This document shows positions 25,213-34,297 of a stretch of DNA of 64,000 bases, one piece after another. Below the pieces are notes generated by a model. The model saw nothing but the letters and a program-made list of their open reading frames with translations, was not told the DNA's origin and made no database searches. The position numbers and the translations under genes were made by a program. The stretch's first letter is position 1, and each line of letters opens with the position of its first letter. Source of the stretch: JANMOK01 sp031415055 (GTDB lineage Bacteria > Pseudomonadota > Alphaproteobacteria > Rhodobacterales > Rhodobacteraceae); NCBI GenBank assembly GCA_031415055.1, contig JANOQZ010000042.1, forward strand, positions 62,001-126,000. Reading direction: 5' to 3'.

Positions 25213-26122
25213 ATGGCAATTGAAGGACGCGCTCCAAGGGACGAATTGGTTCAGCGCATTATGCGCCAGACGCTTGGAAGTTTGATTGACTGGTCGGAAC
25301 CAGTCATTAATAAAACTGTTGGGCCGTATTTTCCGCATGTGTTCAAGGAACACGCAAAAGAACGCGATAACCTTTTGCGCGAATGCAGCGAATATTTGGA
25401 AAACTTTGACGATGAATTACTTGCGACAAAGTTTGGCAATGAAGGCTGGGCAGCGAAAGGCGAGGATCAGAATTGGCAGGCAGGACTTAGGAACAAGGCC
25501 GATAGTTGGGGAAGGCGCGAGCCCTTTCGACTTGAAGGCGGGTTTGGGCGCACTGATCACGATGCAGATTTTGGATATTGGTCCAAGATGGCGCATCTTA
25601 CGTTACATGAGGCTGTGTGTCTGTCACTGGGCGTCGAACCAGAGATGTTTGATAAAGAAGGACTTCAGCAAGCATTCGATTCAGCCAAGAAGTTGCATCC
25701 AACAATTGATTATTTACGGCTTCGGCGTGAGCAAATTAGGCGGGAATTTGACCCGTATGACAACGGATATTCAATTGATCCGCATAAGTTCCGTGCATGG
25801 GTTGATAGGGTCCAGTTGGATGTTCCAGACAAATTCCTGCAAGTCATTGGCCGCGTTGATGTCCAAATTCCTGCCGCGACAGCGGCCGGAAACCACAGAC
25901 CCTCCCGATGGAAGGGAAAAAACGTCACTTTCAAAACTTTTGGTCGCAATGGCAATCGACAACTACGGCTATGTTCCTGATGCGAGGCGAGGACCGATTC
26001 CAAAGGAAATTCAGGATATGATGGCGGCACTGGGTTTAGAGATTTCACAAGATACAATTCGGAAATACCTTCAAATCGGGGCCAAACACCTGCCCAAGGA
26101 CTGGAAGCCGAAAGTTAACTAA
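25213..26122 (+). pseudogene. Frameshifted unknown island gene
   Basis: Frame 1 is open from the ATG at 25213 and reads like a real soluble protein (for example WSKMAHLTLHEAVCLSLGVEP). After about 25860-25922 the sensible reading moves to the +1 frame, which continues GREKTSLSKLLVAMAIDNYG and ends at 26122 with IRKYLQIGAKHLPKDW. Together they would give a protein of about 300 residues of the kind often found beside island integrases. A six-A run at 25917-25922 is the likely indel site. It could be a true null allele or a homopolymer error. Function is unknown; the end resembles a small DNA-binding or replication-linked helical domain, but I do not assign it. Confidence 0.6.
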
Positions 26123-26258
26123 TCGTAATACGAATAGCGCATAAATTATCGTTTGTTATCAATGGTATTTGTCTAGTCGGACAACCTCTTTCAAGTTCGG
26201 TCACACGGGATTTCAAATGCAATAGGCAAAGGCAGACACAAAACAAGGCTGCCTTTCG

Positions 26259-26471
26259 ATGCACAACCAATCGTTCCCGAACACTGGATTCGTCCGCCTT
26301 TCGTCCATCCTTGCCCCCGTTGGTCCTATACCCGTTTCCAAGTCTACGTGGTGGCAGGGCGTAAAGGACGGGCGCTTTCCCAAACCACAAAAATTGGGGC
26401 CGCGAACAACGGTTTGGCGCGTCGAAGACATTCGCGCGTTGTTTGAGGCGAAGGCGAACACAGGTGCCTAA
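26259..26471 (+). CDS. AlpA-like excisionase/transcriptional regulator
   Basis: This 70-residue protein has a short winged helix-turn-helix of the AlpA/MerR-like type: GFVRLSSILAPVGPIPVSKSTWW, then VKDGRFPKPQKLGPRTTVWRVEDIRALFE. AlpA proteins activate the integrase of their island and aid excision. It lies between the frameshifted gene and the HTH/zinc gene and overlaps the start of the latter by eight bases. Confidence 0.88.
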   Translation: MHNQSFPNTGFVRLSSILAPVGPIPVSKSTWWQGVKDGRFPKPQKLGPRTTVWRVEDIRALFEAKANTGA

Positions 26472-26889
26472 ACGTCCTAACCCGCGGACAATCAGGGCAG
26501 CACGAAGCTACACCGTCATAGAAGCCGCGCAGGCGCTGGGCTTCTCGGTTGGGGCAGTTCGCGGTTGGATCAGGCAAGGTTTGCCCGTGATGACTGCCCA
26601 GCGACCAACCCTGATCCTAGGCGAAGCATTGCGCGGCTTTCTGGAGTCGCGGCGCAGTAAGTCAAAAGCCAAACTCGAACCTGATCAGCTTTACTGTTTG
26701 ACCTGCAAACAGGGCAAGAAGCCGCTGGGGATGATGGTCGATTGTATCGCCCAAACTTCGAAAATAGCACGCCTGATGGGCTTGTGCGAAGTTTGTGGGG
26801 GCACGTGCAATCGGATGATCAGCCGAGCCAATCTGGAAAGTTTCGCCATGATATTCGACGTCGCATACCGAGGCGATAGCAAAGCCTAA
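26464..26889 (+). CDS. HTH protein with C-terminal zinc-knuckle-like cysteines
   Basis: From the GTG at 26464 the product has 141 residues; a TTG at 26443 is also possible. The N-terminal half is a helix-turn-helix (SYTVIEAAQALGFSVGAVRGWIRQGLPVM). The C-terminal half has a treble-clef-like Cys set: CLTCKQGKKP, then CEVCGGTCNRMI. The gene is sandwiched between alpA and a tyrosine recombinase on the same strand, so a directing or regulatory role for that recombinase is the natural guess. I do not know a named family for it. Confidence 0.8.
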   Translation: MPKRPNPRTIRAARSYTVIEAAQALGFSVGAVRGWIRQGLPVMTAQRPTLILGEALRGFLESRRSKSKAKLEPDQLYCLTCKQGKKPLGMMVDCIAQTSKIARLMGLCEVCGGTCNRMISRANLESFAMIFDVAYRGDSKA

Positions 26890-26937
26890 AGGATACCGCC
26901 AATCCCCACTAGAATTGTCACTTTGAAAGCCACGCCG

Positions 26938-27981
26938 ATGACCAGAAAATGCAACGAAAAAAACGAGCGGATCAAGCGCCACTACCTGACATATTTGCGC
27001 GAAGCGAAGCGCTGCGATCCGGCAACGGTTGACAAGGCTGCGGAGGCGATCTTGCGATTTGAACGCAGCACGGGGTTCAAAGCTTTCAAGCAATTCAAAA
27101 TCGTGCAGGCGACAAATTTCAAACGACAACTGGAAGCCGACCGGAACGCCCGAACGGGCAAGGAATTGTCGAAAGCAACCATCGACGGCACTTTGCGTAC
27201 GGTAAAGGCCTTTATCATTTGGTTGGCTGGGCGGCCCGGATATAGATCAAAGATCAGCTATTCCGATGCCGAATATTTTAACCTGAATGCCAAAGATGTG
27301 CGCATTGCCCATGCCGAACGCGACGCGCCTTGCCCAACAATGGAACAATGCCACCATGCTTTTTTGAACATGCCCAACGTCACCAATATTGAACGACGTA
27401 ATAAGGCGCTGTTTGCTTTTTTGCTGATTACTGGCGCGCGAGATGGCGCAATTGCTTCGCTGCGCCTGAAACGGATCGATCTGGTCGAAGGGTGCGTCTA
27501 TCAGGACGCCCGCGACGTCAAGACGAAGAACGCAAAGACGTTTACGACTTGGTTTTTACCTGTCGATCCGGTTTATCTGGAATGTTTTGTTGCTTGGGTA
27601 AACCATCTTCACCACGAACTGCTTTTCGGCAATGATGATGCTCTATTCCCAAAGCCTTTGATGGGCTTGGTGGATGGCAGTTTCGCCATATTGGGCCAGT
27701 CGCGTGAGTGCTACTCAAACGCGAGCAAGATAAGGGAAGTCATCAAGGACGCCTTCATTGCCGCCGGTCTGCCCGCGTTCGTCCCGCATAGCTTTCGCAA
27801 GACAATAGTCAAATTTGGGGACCGAGTTTGCCAAACGCGGGAAGAATTCAAGGCGTGGTCAATGAACCTTGGGCATGAATCCGTTACTACGACAATGAGC
27901 GCTTACTTCCCGATTTCAACCGAAAGGCGAGCGGAATTGATCAAAGGGATTGCCGTAAAACCAGTCCGCACCAAGGCTTGA
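26938..27981 (+). CDS. Tyrosine-type site-specific recombinase
   Basis: The 347 residues have an N-terminal SAM-like core-binding domain (IKRHYLTYLREAKRCDPATV through GTLRTVKAFIIWLAG) and a catalytic domain. The catalytic Arg is in LLITGARDGAIASLRL, the HxxR box is PHSFRKTIVKFG, and LGHESVTTTMSAYFPIS carries the second His and the Tyr nucleophile. The integrase upstream is a different class. A diverged, broken copy of the same gene lies at 34801-35292 beside the hsd operon. The ATG at 26938 is preferred over an upstream TTG at 26923. Confidence 0.87.
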   Translation: MTRKCNEKNERIKRHYLTYLREAKRCDPATVDKAAEAILRFERSTGFKAFKQFKIVQATNFKRQLEADRNARTGKELSKATIDGTLRTVKAFIIWLAGRPGYRSKISYSDAEYFNLNAKDVRIAHAERDAPCPTMEQCHHAFLNMPNVTNIERRNKALFAFLLITGARDGAIASLRLKRIDLVEGCVYQDARDVKTKNAKTFTTWFLPVDPVYLECFVAWVNHLHHELLFGNDDALFPKPLMGLVDGSFAILGQSRECYSNASKIREVIKDAFIAAGLPAFVPHSFRKTIVKFGDRVCQTREEFKAWSMNLGHESVTTTMSAYFPISTERRAELIKGIAVKPVRTKA

Positions 27982-28436
27982 TCATAATCCGTTTGGCAAT
28001 CAGTGCAATCGTGAGGCGGTGGACGACAAAGGCTACGACGTGGATCACCAGTCCCGATTTAGTTGCGGGTGACGTGGCAAGCCAAGGTGTGTGAAGTGAG
28101 AAAAGTGCCGCATCAGGTTCGGCTGGCACTCCCCCAATCGGGATTTGACGGCCAAACTTTTAGCAGCGTTGTCGTGCCATGAAACAATTTTCCGGTACTT
28201 CGCAACAGAACATTTGGAACTCGGTCAAGCGCGATCTCAGAGGATACATCGGATTCGCTAAGCAACTCTTCCACGTGTTCATCAAATAATGCGAATGGCG
28301 CTACAATCACCCGCCTGGCGTCAAAGTCAACAAACTCCAGCAAAAATGGTGGTATGAGAAATTTCAAGAACCACCACTATGCCAAACCCTTGTATTCATT
28401 CGTGAAATTTAATACTGAAACTTGCAGGTACAGTAG
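27982..28436. other. 455-bp gap without a convincing gene
   Basis: It lies between the recombinase (plus) and the RTX gene (minus). A minus-strand frame at 28113-28367 gives 84 protein-like residues (VDFDARRVIVAPFALFDEH) but has only a TTG start and no Shine-Dalgarno. It may be a gene remnant. Confidence 0.5.
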
Positions 28437-30647
28437 TCAAAGTAGTATTGAAGCAATTGCATCAAATTCACCAAAAGGGACGGATGACAGATTAATCCTA
28501 CCGAAACTACCGACATCCAAGCTAGTGCCAGTGCCGCCATGATACGTCTCTATCGAAATGTCCGCCCAATCAATTTCAAGGTCCCGCAAATCGATCAGGT
28601 CCAGATCGACAGCACCGCGTTTAAAGTCAAAAATAGTGTCGGTTCCAAATTGTCCGTAAAAATGGAATACATCTGAGCCAGCACCGCCTCTTTGCGAATC
28701 ATTGCCCTTGCCGCCGACTAGAAAGTCATCGCCGACACCGCCAAATAGTTTATCGTCGCCGTTTAGTCCTAACAAACGGTCGTCGCCTGCACCACCAAAA
28801 ATTGAATTGTTGTATATATTTCCGATGAGAATGTCCTTGAATGCTGCTCCACGCAAATTCTCAATACTTGAATAAGTGTCGCCAATTGCTTCGCCACTAT
28901 TCGCCGCGCTGCGATTGATATTTGCACACACGTTTCCGGAGGACAATTCGTATGACACTGTATCAACGCCGGGGCCACCATAAAAGTGATCGGCCTCAGC
29001 GCCACTTAATAGAGTGTCGTTACCGCCGTAGGAAAAGATTTCACAACCATCATCGTAGGCCTTTAGAGTATCGGCACCGTCAGTGCCGACAATACTTTTC
29101 TTAAATGTGATTCTAACCACCTCGTAGTCATGTTCAAAAATGACGGTAGCGTTTGTGCTACTAAGGTTGCGGGTAGTCTCAAAGGCAATCGGAACGGTAA
29201 GCGTCCCCGTGACCCCTATTTGCTCGCGCGAAAGTTGGTCCGTCGGTCCATCATAGAAAAGTCGGACTATACTTGCTTCTGAGTATCTACCATCGACTCC
29301 AAAACGGTAACTCAAAGTATCTCCGGCAAAGTCTTTTGCCAATAAAAATAGCACGACTTCTTTTTTTCCCTCAAATGCATAAGCGTTTATAGTATCATTT
29401 TTGACCAATGTTCCACTTTTGAGCACTTGAGTTGTGTTGTCGAATATTCCCCCAGAGCCTTCATCCGATCCTGGCGTGGTCAAAAGTCTTGTTCCTGGCA
29501 GTGCTTCGGCCATTAACCCGTACAATTGTCCACCAATGAATACAGTTTGACCTGATGCTAGCGAACTTAACTGATTTGGGGTCGTGTCCGTGCCAAATAT
29601 GGTTCCAACTTCCATCCCAACATCGATTAGCGCCGAAAATTGTTGCAAAATTGACGTCAAACTCGGGGCGCCATAGAACTGCGCGGGCACGTTTGTTCCA
29701 TGAGCGATGTCGGGCGTGAGCCAACCCACCACGAGTGCCAAGTCCCTGCCGGTAGCACTTTCCCAACTGGCTATCGCCTCGGTCACAGAATATTCGTTCC
29801 CAGGAAACAAATAATCGTCCGTGGCAGCGAAATCGTAGTTGTACCGGTGCCAAATTAGTGCATCGATAGAGTCAAGAGCGCCGTATTCAGCAATTGTATC
29901 AATAAACAGGCCGTTGTCCGCCGGTCCACCTTCATCCGGATCGCCGTTGCTGTTTTGTAGTCGACCCATTTGAACGGCAACGTCGATTGTGACATTGTTG
30001 GGGTTTCCACCGCCGTCGTTGAGGGTAAGCAAAGTGTTTTTTATTTCCGACGCAATTGCAGCAAATACGGATGCAAAATCTTCGGCAAGTTGTTCGGATG
30101 CTGCGCCAGCTTCAACCGCTGACTCCCACGTCTTTGTGGCATAGTACTCGCTCCCAATCTCGATCATGAACTTTTCTGGTACCGGTCCGAAATGTCCGCT
30201 CGCCAAACGTTCCACAAATAACCTAGCGTCGCTGCGTGCATGCTGGAGCGCTTCCGCTTTTGGATCTGCAGAACTTGATGCCAACATCTCAGATACGTAC
30301 CGAGCAGTCGGGGCAATCACTGAAAGTGAGTTTCCTTGTGTGATCGCCACAGCCATGACTTCAGTTAGACCCTCGCGTTGGCTTCCGTCGTACTTTAACC
30401 AAGACAGTAAATTGTCGAAGGCCAGCGAATATACATCCGAGCGAATTCCATCTTGAGTTCCGCTTGCCAAAACGATGCCGTCTTCGGCGACAATTCCAGC
30501 TGGCCATCTAGTATGGTGTGACGCCAGTGTGTTCTCTCGCTGAGTATATGCCGTAAGAGGCATCCACGATAAATATTCGTCTCCGAGGGCGTCTTGGGAA
30601 ATCGGGCGTGAGGCCCACGCAGATGACCCAACTTGAACCGTAAACAT
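28437..30647 (-). CDS. Large secreted RTX protein with glycosidase-like N-terminal region
   Basis: From the ATG at 30647 the product has 736 residues. The last third carries RTX calcium-binding nonapeptides (GGAGDDRLLGLNGDD, GGVGDDFLVGGKGND) and an end segment of the type used for type I secretion. The first 400 residues are not RTX: HTRWPAGIVAEDG, FMIEIGSEYYATKTWE and IDALIWHRYNYDF resemble the sugar-binding and catalytic segments of clan-A glycoside hydrolases (GH39/GH79-like), where a Glu after I/F-E-I-G is the acid/base. There is no N-terminal signal peptide, as expected for type I export, and no exporter genes lie nearby. Base composition is more AT-rich than the core genes. The glycosidase call is tentative. 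Confidence 0.8.
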   Translation of the reverse strand: MFTVQVGSSAWASRPISQDALGDEYLSWMPLTAYTQRENTLASHHTRWPAGIVAEDGIVLASGTQDGIRSDVYSLAFDNLLSWLKYDGSQREGLTEVMAVAITQGNSLSVIAPTARYVSEMLASSSADPKAEALQHARSDARLFVERLASGHFGPVPEKFMIEIGSEYYATKTWESAVEAGAASEQLAEDFASVFAAIASEIKNTLLTLNDGGGNPNNVTIDVAVQMGRLQNSNGDPDEGGPADNGLFIDTIAEYGALDSIDALIWHRYNYDFAATDDYLFPGNEYSVTEAIASWESATGRDLALVVGWLTPDIAHGTNVPAQFYGAPSLTSILQQFSALIDVGMEVGTIFGTDTTPNQLSSLASGQTVFIGGQLYGLMAEALPGTRLLTTPGSDEGSGGIFDNTTQVLKSGTLVKNDTINAYAFEGKKEVVLFLLAKDFAGDTLSYRFGVDGRYSEASIVRLFYDGPTDQLSREQIGVTGTLTVPIAFETTRNLSSTNATVIFEHDYEVVRITFKKSIVGTDGADTLKAYDDGCEIFSYGGNDTLLSGAEADHFYGGPGVDTVSYELSSGNVCANINRSAANSGEAIGDTYSSIENLRGAAFKDILIGNIYNNSIFGGAGDDRLLGLNGDDKLFGGVGDDFLVGGKGNDSQRGGAGSDVFHFYGQFGTDTIFDFKRGAVDLDLIDLRDLEIDWADISIETYHGGTGTSLDVGSFGRINLSSVPFGEFDAIASILL

Positions 30648-31138
30648 TTCTGACGTCAATTTATAATGATCCTAAATTTGATAACTGAGGCATAAATTAA
30701 GCAACGCATATACCTGCGTTTATTAATGTATGGCTTCCGTTGAGCTTCTACACTTTCGTTCGTTACCTTTCGCAGCTTGTTATGGAGCGTTATAGACATG
30801 CATAGTTTACATTTAGTAAACGAGTGGCAAATTGTTGAAAACATTTGAAGGTGAATAACGCTTTAACCAATTCACAATTTATATGTCATTAATAAATGAT
30901 ACTGTATCTAAGAATTAGTTCCGAAAAAGCGGAGATGGTAAAATGGCAAGTTCAAATTGCAAAAAATCTTGTCAACTATCTATCAATTTTGTCGGCTATA
31001 ATAAAATCTAAACTATAGACGTTTTTAAACGAATTTGCTGTTACTTAGAGCGGGTCTGGCTTTGAGTGAATCTCGGGAGGATTCCCTTGCGCGTATTTTT
31101 GTGATTCATTTTCCGCACCGGGTTTGGGGGCGGTATGG
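30648..31138. other. 491-bp AT-rich gap, including the left end of the IS630 remnant
   Basis: Strongly AT-rich sequence between divergent genes. No coding frame is convincing. The last 90 bases belong to the IS630 element. Confidence 0.55.
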
Positions 31139-32095
31139 ATGACGAGACCTCATTCGAATGATCTTCGGGAAAGGGAGGTTGCGGCGGTTCGGTCTGGATC
31201 GAAAGTGCGGATTGTTGCGGAACGGTTCGGGGTTACGGTGTCGAGAGTGGTGAAGTGGTCGCAGCGCGAGGAGCAGACCGGGGTGGTGACGCCTGACAAG
31301 ATTGGCGGGTATCGCAAGCCGATCCCTGCGGCGCTTCACGACTGGCTGATGGGCCGGGTGCGCGAGACCCTAGAGGTGACCATGGTCGGACTGCGCGACG
31401 AACTTCGGGCGCAGGGCGGGCGGGTCTCGAATGATTCCGTGTGGCGCTATCTGCGCGGCGTCGGGCCACCTTCAAAAAACGCGTTCTGGCTGACGGGCAG
31501 GACCAGCCCGATGTCGCGCGGCGACGGGCTCGCTGGCAGCGTTATCAAGCTTGGATAGACCCGCAACGCCTTGTATTCATCGATGCGACCTAGGCCAAGA
31601 CCAACATAGCACCCTTGCGCTGCTGGGGTCAGCGCGACGCGCGCGTGAAGGGCAAGGCACGCTTCGGCCACTGGAATACCATGAACTTCCTCGCCGCGCT
31701 CCGCCACGACCGGATTAACGCGCCGTAGGTATTAGGCGGCCCGATCAACGGCGGCGCGTTCCGCACCTATGTCGAGAAAGTGCTGTCTCCGACCCTGCAG
31801 CGAGGGGACATCCTGATTCTCGGCAATCCTGCCAGCCACAAGGCTCCCGGCACCAAAGCCGCAATCCGCGCGACCGGCGCAGGACTCTGGTTTCTGCCGC
31901 CCTACAGCCCCGACGTCAATCCCATCAAGTAAGTGTTCGCCAAGCTCAAACACCTGCTGCGAAAGGCCAAAGAACGCTCAAAAGACGCCTTATAGCGACA
32001 GATCGGCGACCTGCTTACCCACTTCACCCCGCAACAGTGCGCCAACTACATTGTCAATTCAGAATATGCTTCGGTGTAAACCTGATCCGTCCAAG
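31049..32095 (+). mobile_element. Degenerate IS630-family insertion sequence
   Basis: It encloses the dead transposase. Imperfect terminal inverted repeats can be proposed: GAGCGGGTCTGGCTTT at 31049-31064 against AAACCTGATCCGTCC at 32078-32092. The flanking TA duplication typical of the family is not clear, so the ends are approximate. Confidence 0.6.
31139..32079 (+). pseudogene. IS630 transposase with programmed-frameshift site and four nonsense codons
   Basis: The reading starts MTRPHSNDLRERE with a helix-turn-helix (VRIVAERFGVTVSRVVKW), typical of IS630. At 31474-31480 an in-frame A-AAA-AAC heptamer allows a -1 shift into the frame that holds the DDE part (FIDAT, HWNTMNFLAALRHD, FLPPYSPDVNPI). 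After the shift there are stops at 31591 (TAG), 31726 (TAG), 31930 (TAA) and 31993 (TAG), then the natural TAA at 32077. At two or more of these a Trp or Gln codon is expected from the family, so they look like point-mutation decay. No further indel is needed. Confidence 0.85.
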
Positions 32096-32357
32096 TGTCT
32101 TGTTAACTTTTGGAACACCCTTAATTTAGTTTTCAGTGTTGGATGTGCATAATGGGCGTGTGCTGATGTCGACAATGGTTCACGTTTTGAGCGTTGCTTC
32201 TTAAAATTGGAACTTGGTCAAAGAAATGATTGGAATCGGCGCCGGGTCAATTGCTGGCTTAAGAAATTGCCAAGAATTTGAAAATTTGTTAACATTTCAT
32301 TAAACTTATGCGTAGATTACAAGCTAGAGTAGAGTTGCTTAATGATGAGTTCAACCC

Positions 32358-32666
32358 ATGTTAGACAAATTGGCGACGTCTGGGACAATTCGTGCGAACC
32401 CCGGAGAAAATTGGCAGATCGAGGCGCTGATCGACTTACACGGGATATTCCTGAGGGGCGGACTATTGTCCACGGAAGCGCTGATTCGCAGCGCAATAGA
32501 ATCCGGGCGGAATGAGCTTGCGCTGAACGCTAAGAACTCGAATTCAGCTTTCAAATCGCAAAGTACCGAAGTCATCCCTGAATGTGTGCCTTATACAAAC
32601 AAAATAGGCTTCGAATCAAGAACTGGAAACGTCGTATCACTGTTTCGTCGTAAGGCGAAACGTTGA
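32358..32666 (+). CDS. Small unknown helical protein
   Basis: The 102-residue frame starts at the ATG at 32358 after an AT-rich leader. The segment WQIEALIDLHGIFLRGGLL followed by STEALIRSAIESGRNEL looks like a helical hairpin. The same spacing of hydrophobic residues (I/L-xx-L, F, G-L, T/A-A, E) appears in the two minus-strand genes at 33773 and 34298. The C-terminus is basic (LFRRKAKR). No known domain is recognised. Expression is uncertain. Confidence 0.5.
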   Translation: MLDKLATSGTIRANPGENWQIEALIDLHGIFLRGGLLSTEALIRSAIESGRNELALNAKNSNSAFKSQSTEVIPECVPYTNKIGFESRTGNVVSLFRRKAKR

Positions 32667-33000
32667 AGCTTTTGCTTTAAAAAACGTCCTTCAGGCAAGC
32701 CGCTTGAAAGTTCAAAGCGTGTTCAAAATCGGATTTTTCCGGGATCAGATTATTGCAGTTGAGCCATTAGTTGAAATAAGAAAATTAACCAATCCGAAGG
32801 TAGAAAATATATTTTGATGGGCAACGAATTATTCATACTATGAAAGTATATAATATTTGTATCGAGCCAATAAACTTATCAATCCAAAATCAAAAAAAAC
32901 GTCGAAAGGGCAGGTCCCTTTCGACAACCATTTCTTAAGCATTTGGACGACAGTGACGCCTTAAATATGTGTTGTCCAAGTTTACTAATTATACACAAAA
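32667..33000. other. 334-bp AT-rich intergenic region holding a candidate small RNA
   Basis: There is no coding frame. The right part (32890-32993) contains a complete-looking minus-strand RNA unit, described separately. The left part is AT-rich with nothing else noted. Confidence 0.55.
32892..32981 (-). ncRNA. Candidate small RNA on the minus strand
   Basis: On the minus strand a perfect TATAAT (32993-32988) predicts a start near 32981. The RNA would then fold a TTGGAC...GTCCAA stem (32979-32974 with 32948-32943) and end in a perfect 10-bp hairpin GTCGAAAGGG / CCCTTTCGAC (32925-32901, loop ACCTG) followed by G and eight T, the classic intrinsic terminator. The length is about 90 nt. No -35 box is obvious. 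The plus strand lacks a T-run after the hairpin, which fixes the orientation. It does not match an RNA family I know. Confidence 0.55.
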
Positions 33001-33624
33001 ATGCTCCAAATTCTTGTGACTGATTTTGTGGCTGCCAATCCGAGGTTTCGTTTGATCATATGCCCGCTGGTTGTGGAAATTGAAATGGTCGATGTTAATC
33101 GACGACCGCGCCTCAAGTTTCTGGTGCGAAAAATTCGTACGGCGGAAAGTAAACTACTGGCATCGGTTGCTGAATACGAAGAATTGCGTAATCAGGTCGC
33201 TAACCAAGCAGATACACGCTTGATGGATGATGGATTTGCAGACGCTGCTCTAAAGGCCTATTTTGGAACCGAGTGCTTAGCAGCGTTTCGGCGAAGACTC
33301 CACACGGCAAGGAGGCACTTTGCCGACGACTCTGCAATTGCTGGCCGGAATTGGGTAATACAAAGGCATTTGGGAGATCTACAGTTGACTGAAGCGCACG
33401 CCAAGATCGATTCGCTGCGAAATGAAGTTGGTTTTCTCACTGACGAGATTCTGGCGTGTCCGGTGACGACTTTACCGGAAATCTGCGAGAAACTTGCTTT
33501 TGCCTCATCTGTACTCATGTTTAGCGAAAACTGTGACCAGGATAGATTTGTTTATGTTGTTGAGGAATGTACTGAAGTTTTGAGAACAATGTGTTCTGAT
33601 TCATTCGGTCGTCGAGTTACTTGA
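33001..33624 (+). CDS. Unknown protein, helical
   Basis: The frame from the ATG at 33001 gives 207 residues; an internal ATG at 33085 (MVDVNRRPRLKFL) starts a better-looking 179-residue protein, because the first 28 residues are hydrophobic and not clearly a signal. The body is helical and charged: KIRTAESKLLASVAEYEEL, then LPEICEKLAFASSVLMFSEN and VYVVEECTEVLRTM near the end. No catalytic motif is visible. It lies in the AT-rich part of the island, just downstream of the candidate small RNA, which is transcribed away from it. Confidence 0.6.
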   Translation: MLQILVTDFVAANPRFRLIICPLVVEIEMVDVNRRPRLKFLVRKIRTAESKLLASVAEYEELRNQVANQADTRLMDDGFADAALKAYFGTECLAAFRRRLHTARRHFADDSAIAGRNWVIQRHLGDLQLTEAHAKIDSLRNEVGFLTDEILACPVTTLPEICEKLAFASSVLMFSENCDQDRFVYVVEECTEVLRTMCSDSFGRRVT

Positions 33625-33772
33625 CTTGGTTAGATTTTGCCATCCGATGTCTGCCATTGGGCTACGGTGTCGGCCTCGCGAAACTGGCTGTTGAGCCCAC
33701 GAAAATAAGAGCGCCGCTCATACGGATACTTTTCAAAAGTACGTTTCAATAAATGTATAGTCGAATATGATC

Positions 33773-34066
33773 TCAGAGCTTAGCCGCGACTGTGCTCATA
33801 TTTAAGGCAATAACGTTGCTTTGATTTTCATTGCAGGTGTCATTGCTTTCCAATGAAGTTGCAGACAAAATTTTCGCGGCAAAGTGGTCATTTCGTTCAG
33901 AGTAGTCTCTTCCTTTTGGACCTATGCTACGTTCCGCGAAGAATGCTTCCCTTGCTCGCCCAAGCGCCTTTGCGGTTTCCAAGAACCCGTTGCTGGCGGC
34001 AAAGGATGCTGTGTCATCACATAGCGCTGCAATCCAGTCAAACTTTTGTAATTTATCTTGCTGCAT
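33773..34066 (-). CDS. Small unknown helical protein (same pattern as 32358 and 34298)
   Basis: The 97-residue frame starts at the ATG at 34066. It contains FDWIAALCDDTASFAASNGF followed by LETAKALGRAREAFFAE, a helical-hairpin pattern that lines up with WQIEALIDLHGIFLRGGLL in the gene at 32358 and with LEILESLRSQFARDGLASAA in the gene at 34298. The C-terminal 40 residues look unstructured. No family is known to me. Confidence 0.5.
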   Translation of the reverse strand: MQQDKLQKFDWIAALCDDTASFAASNGFLETAKALGRAREAFFAERSIGPKGRDYSERNDHFAAKILSATSLESNDTCNENQSNVIALNMSTVAAKL

Positions 34067-34297
34067 ATTTTGTCTGTTCCTCGTATTGTCGGGCGGGCCG
34101 GAAGTCCGTTTATCTCTTAGGCAAATTCAGATTTCGTGGAATAATCCAGTTTTTAGTCAATTCACATTGCATTAGTCTCCCTCGCTCACCTTCAATTGCA
34201 AGCCGACTCGGCAGCACGGCTTGAGTTCCGGTGGCTAGAAGACTATTTGCAGAGCAATCCGCTATTTCCAAACAATTCAGATTCGAAACGGCCAATT

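Noticed and set aside
25915..25926. A-AAA-AAC as a programmed frameshift in the unknown island gene
   Set aside because: The heptamer favours -1, but the protein-like continuation is in +1. An indel or read error fits better.
28113..28367. 84-residue minus-strand frame as a gene
   Set aside because: Only a TTG start with no Shine-Dalgarno and no recognised homology; kept as a possible remnant in the gap entry.
31591..31995. Stop-codon recoding (TAG read as Trp) suggested by repeated TAG in the IS630 gene
   Set aside because: Core genes of the window end normally and show no in-frame TAG. The stops occur only in decayed mobile DNA.
33727..33741. Palindrome TACTTTTCAAAAGTA
   Set aside because: It lies downstream of the minus-strand gene, in AT-rich DNA where such dyads arise by chance, with no T-run or promoter beside it.
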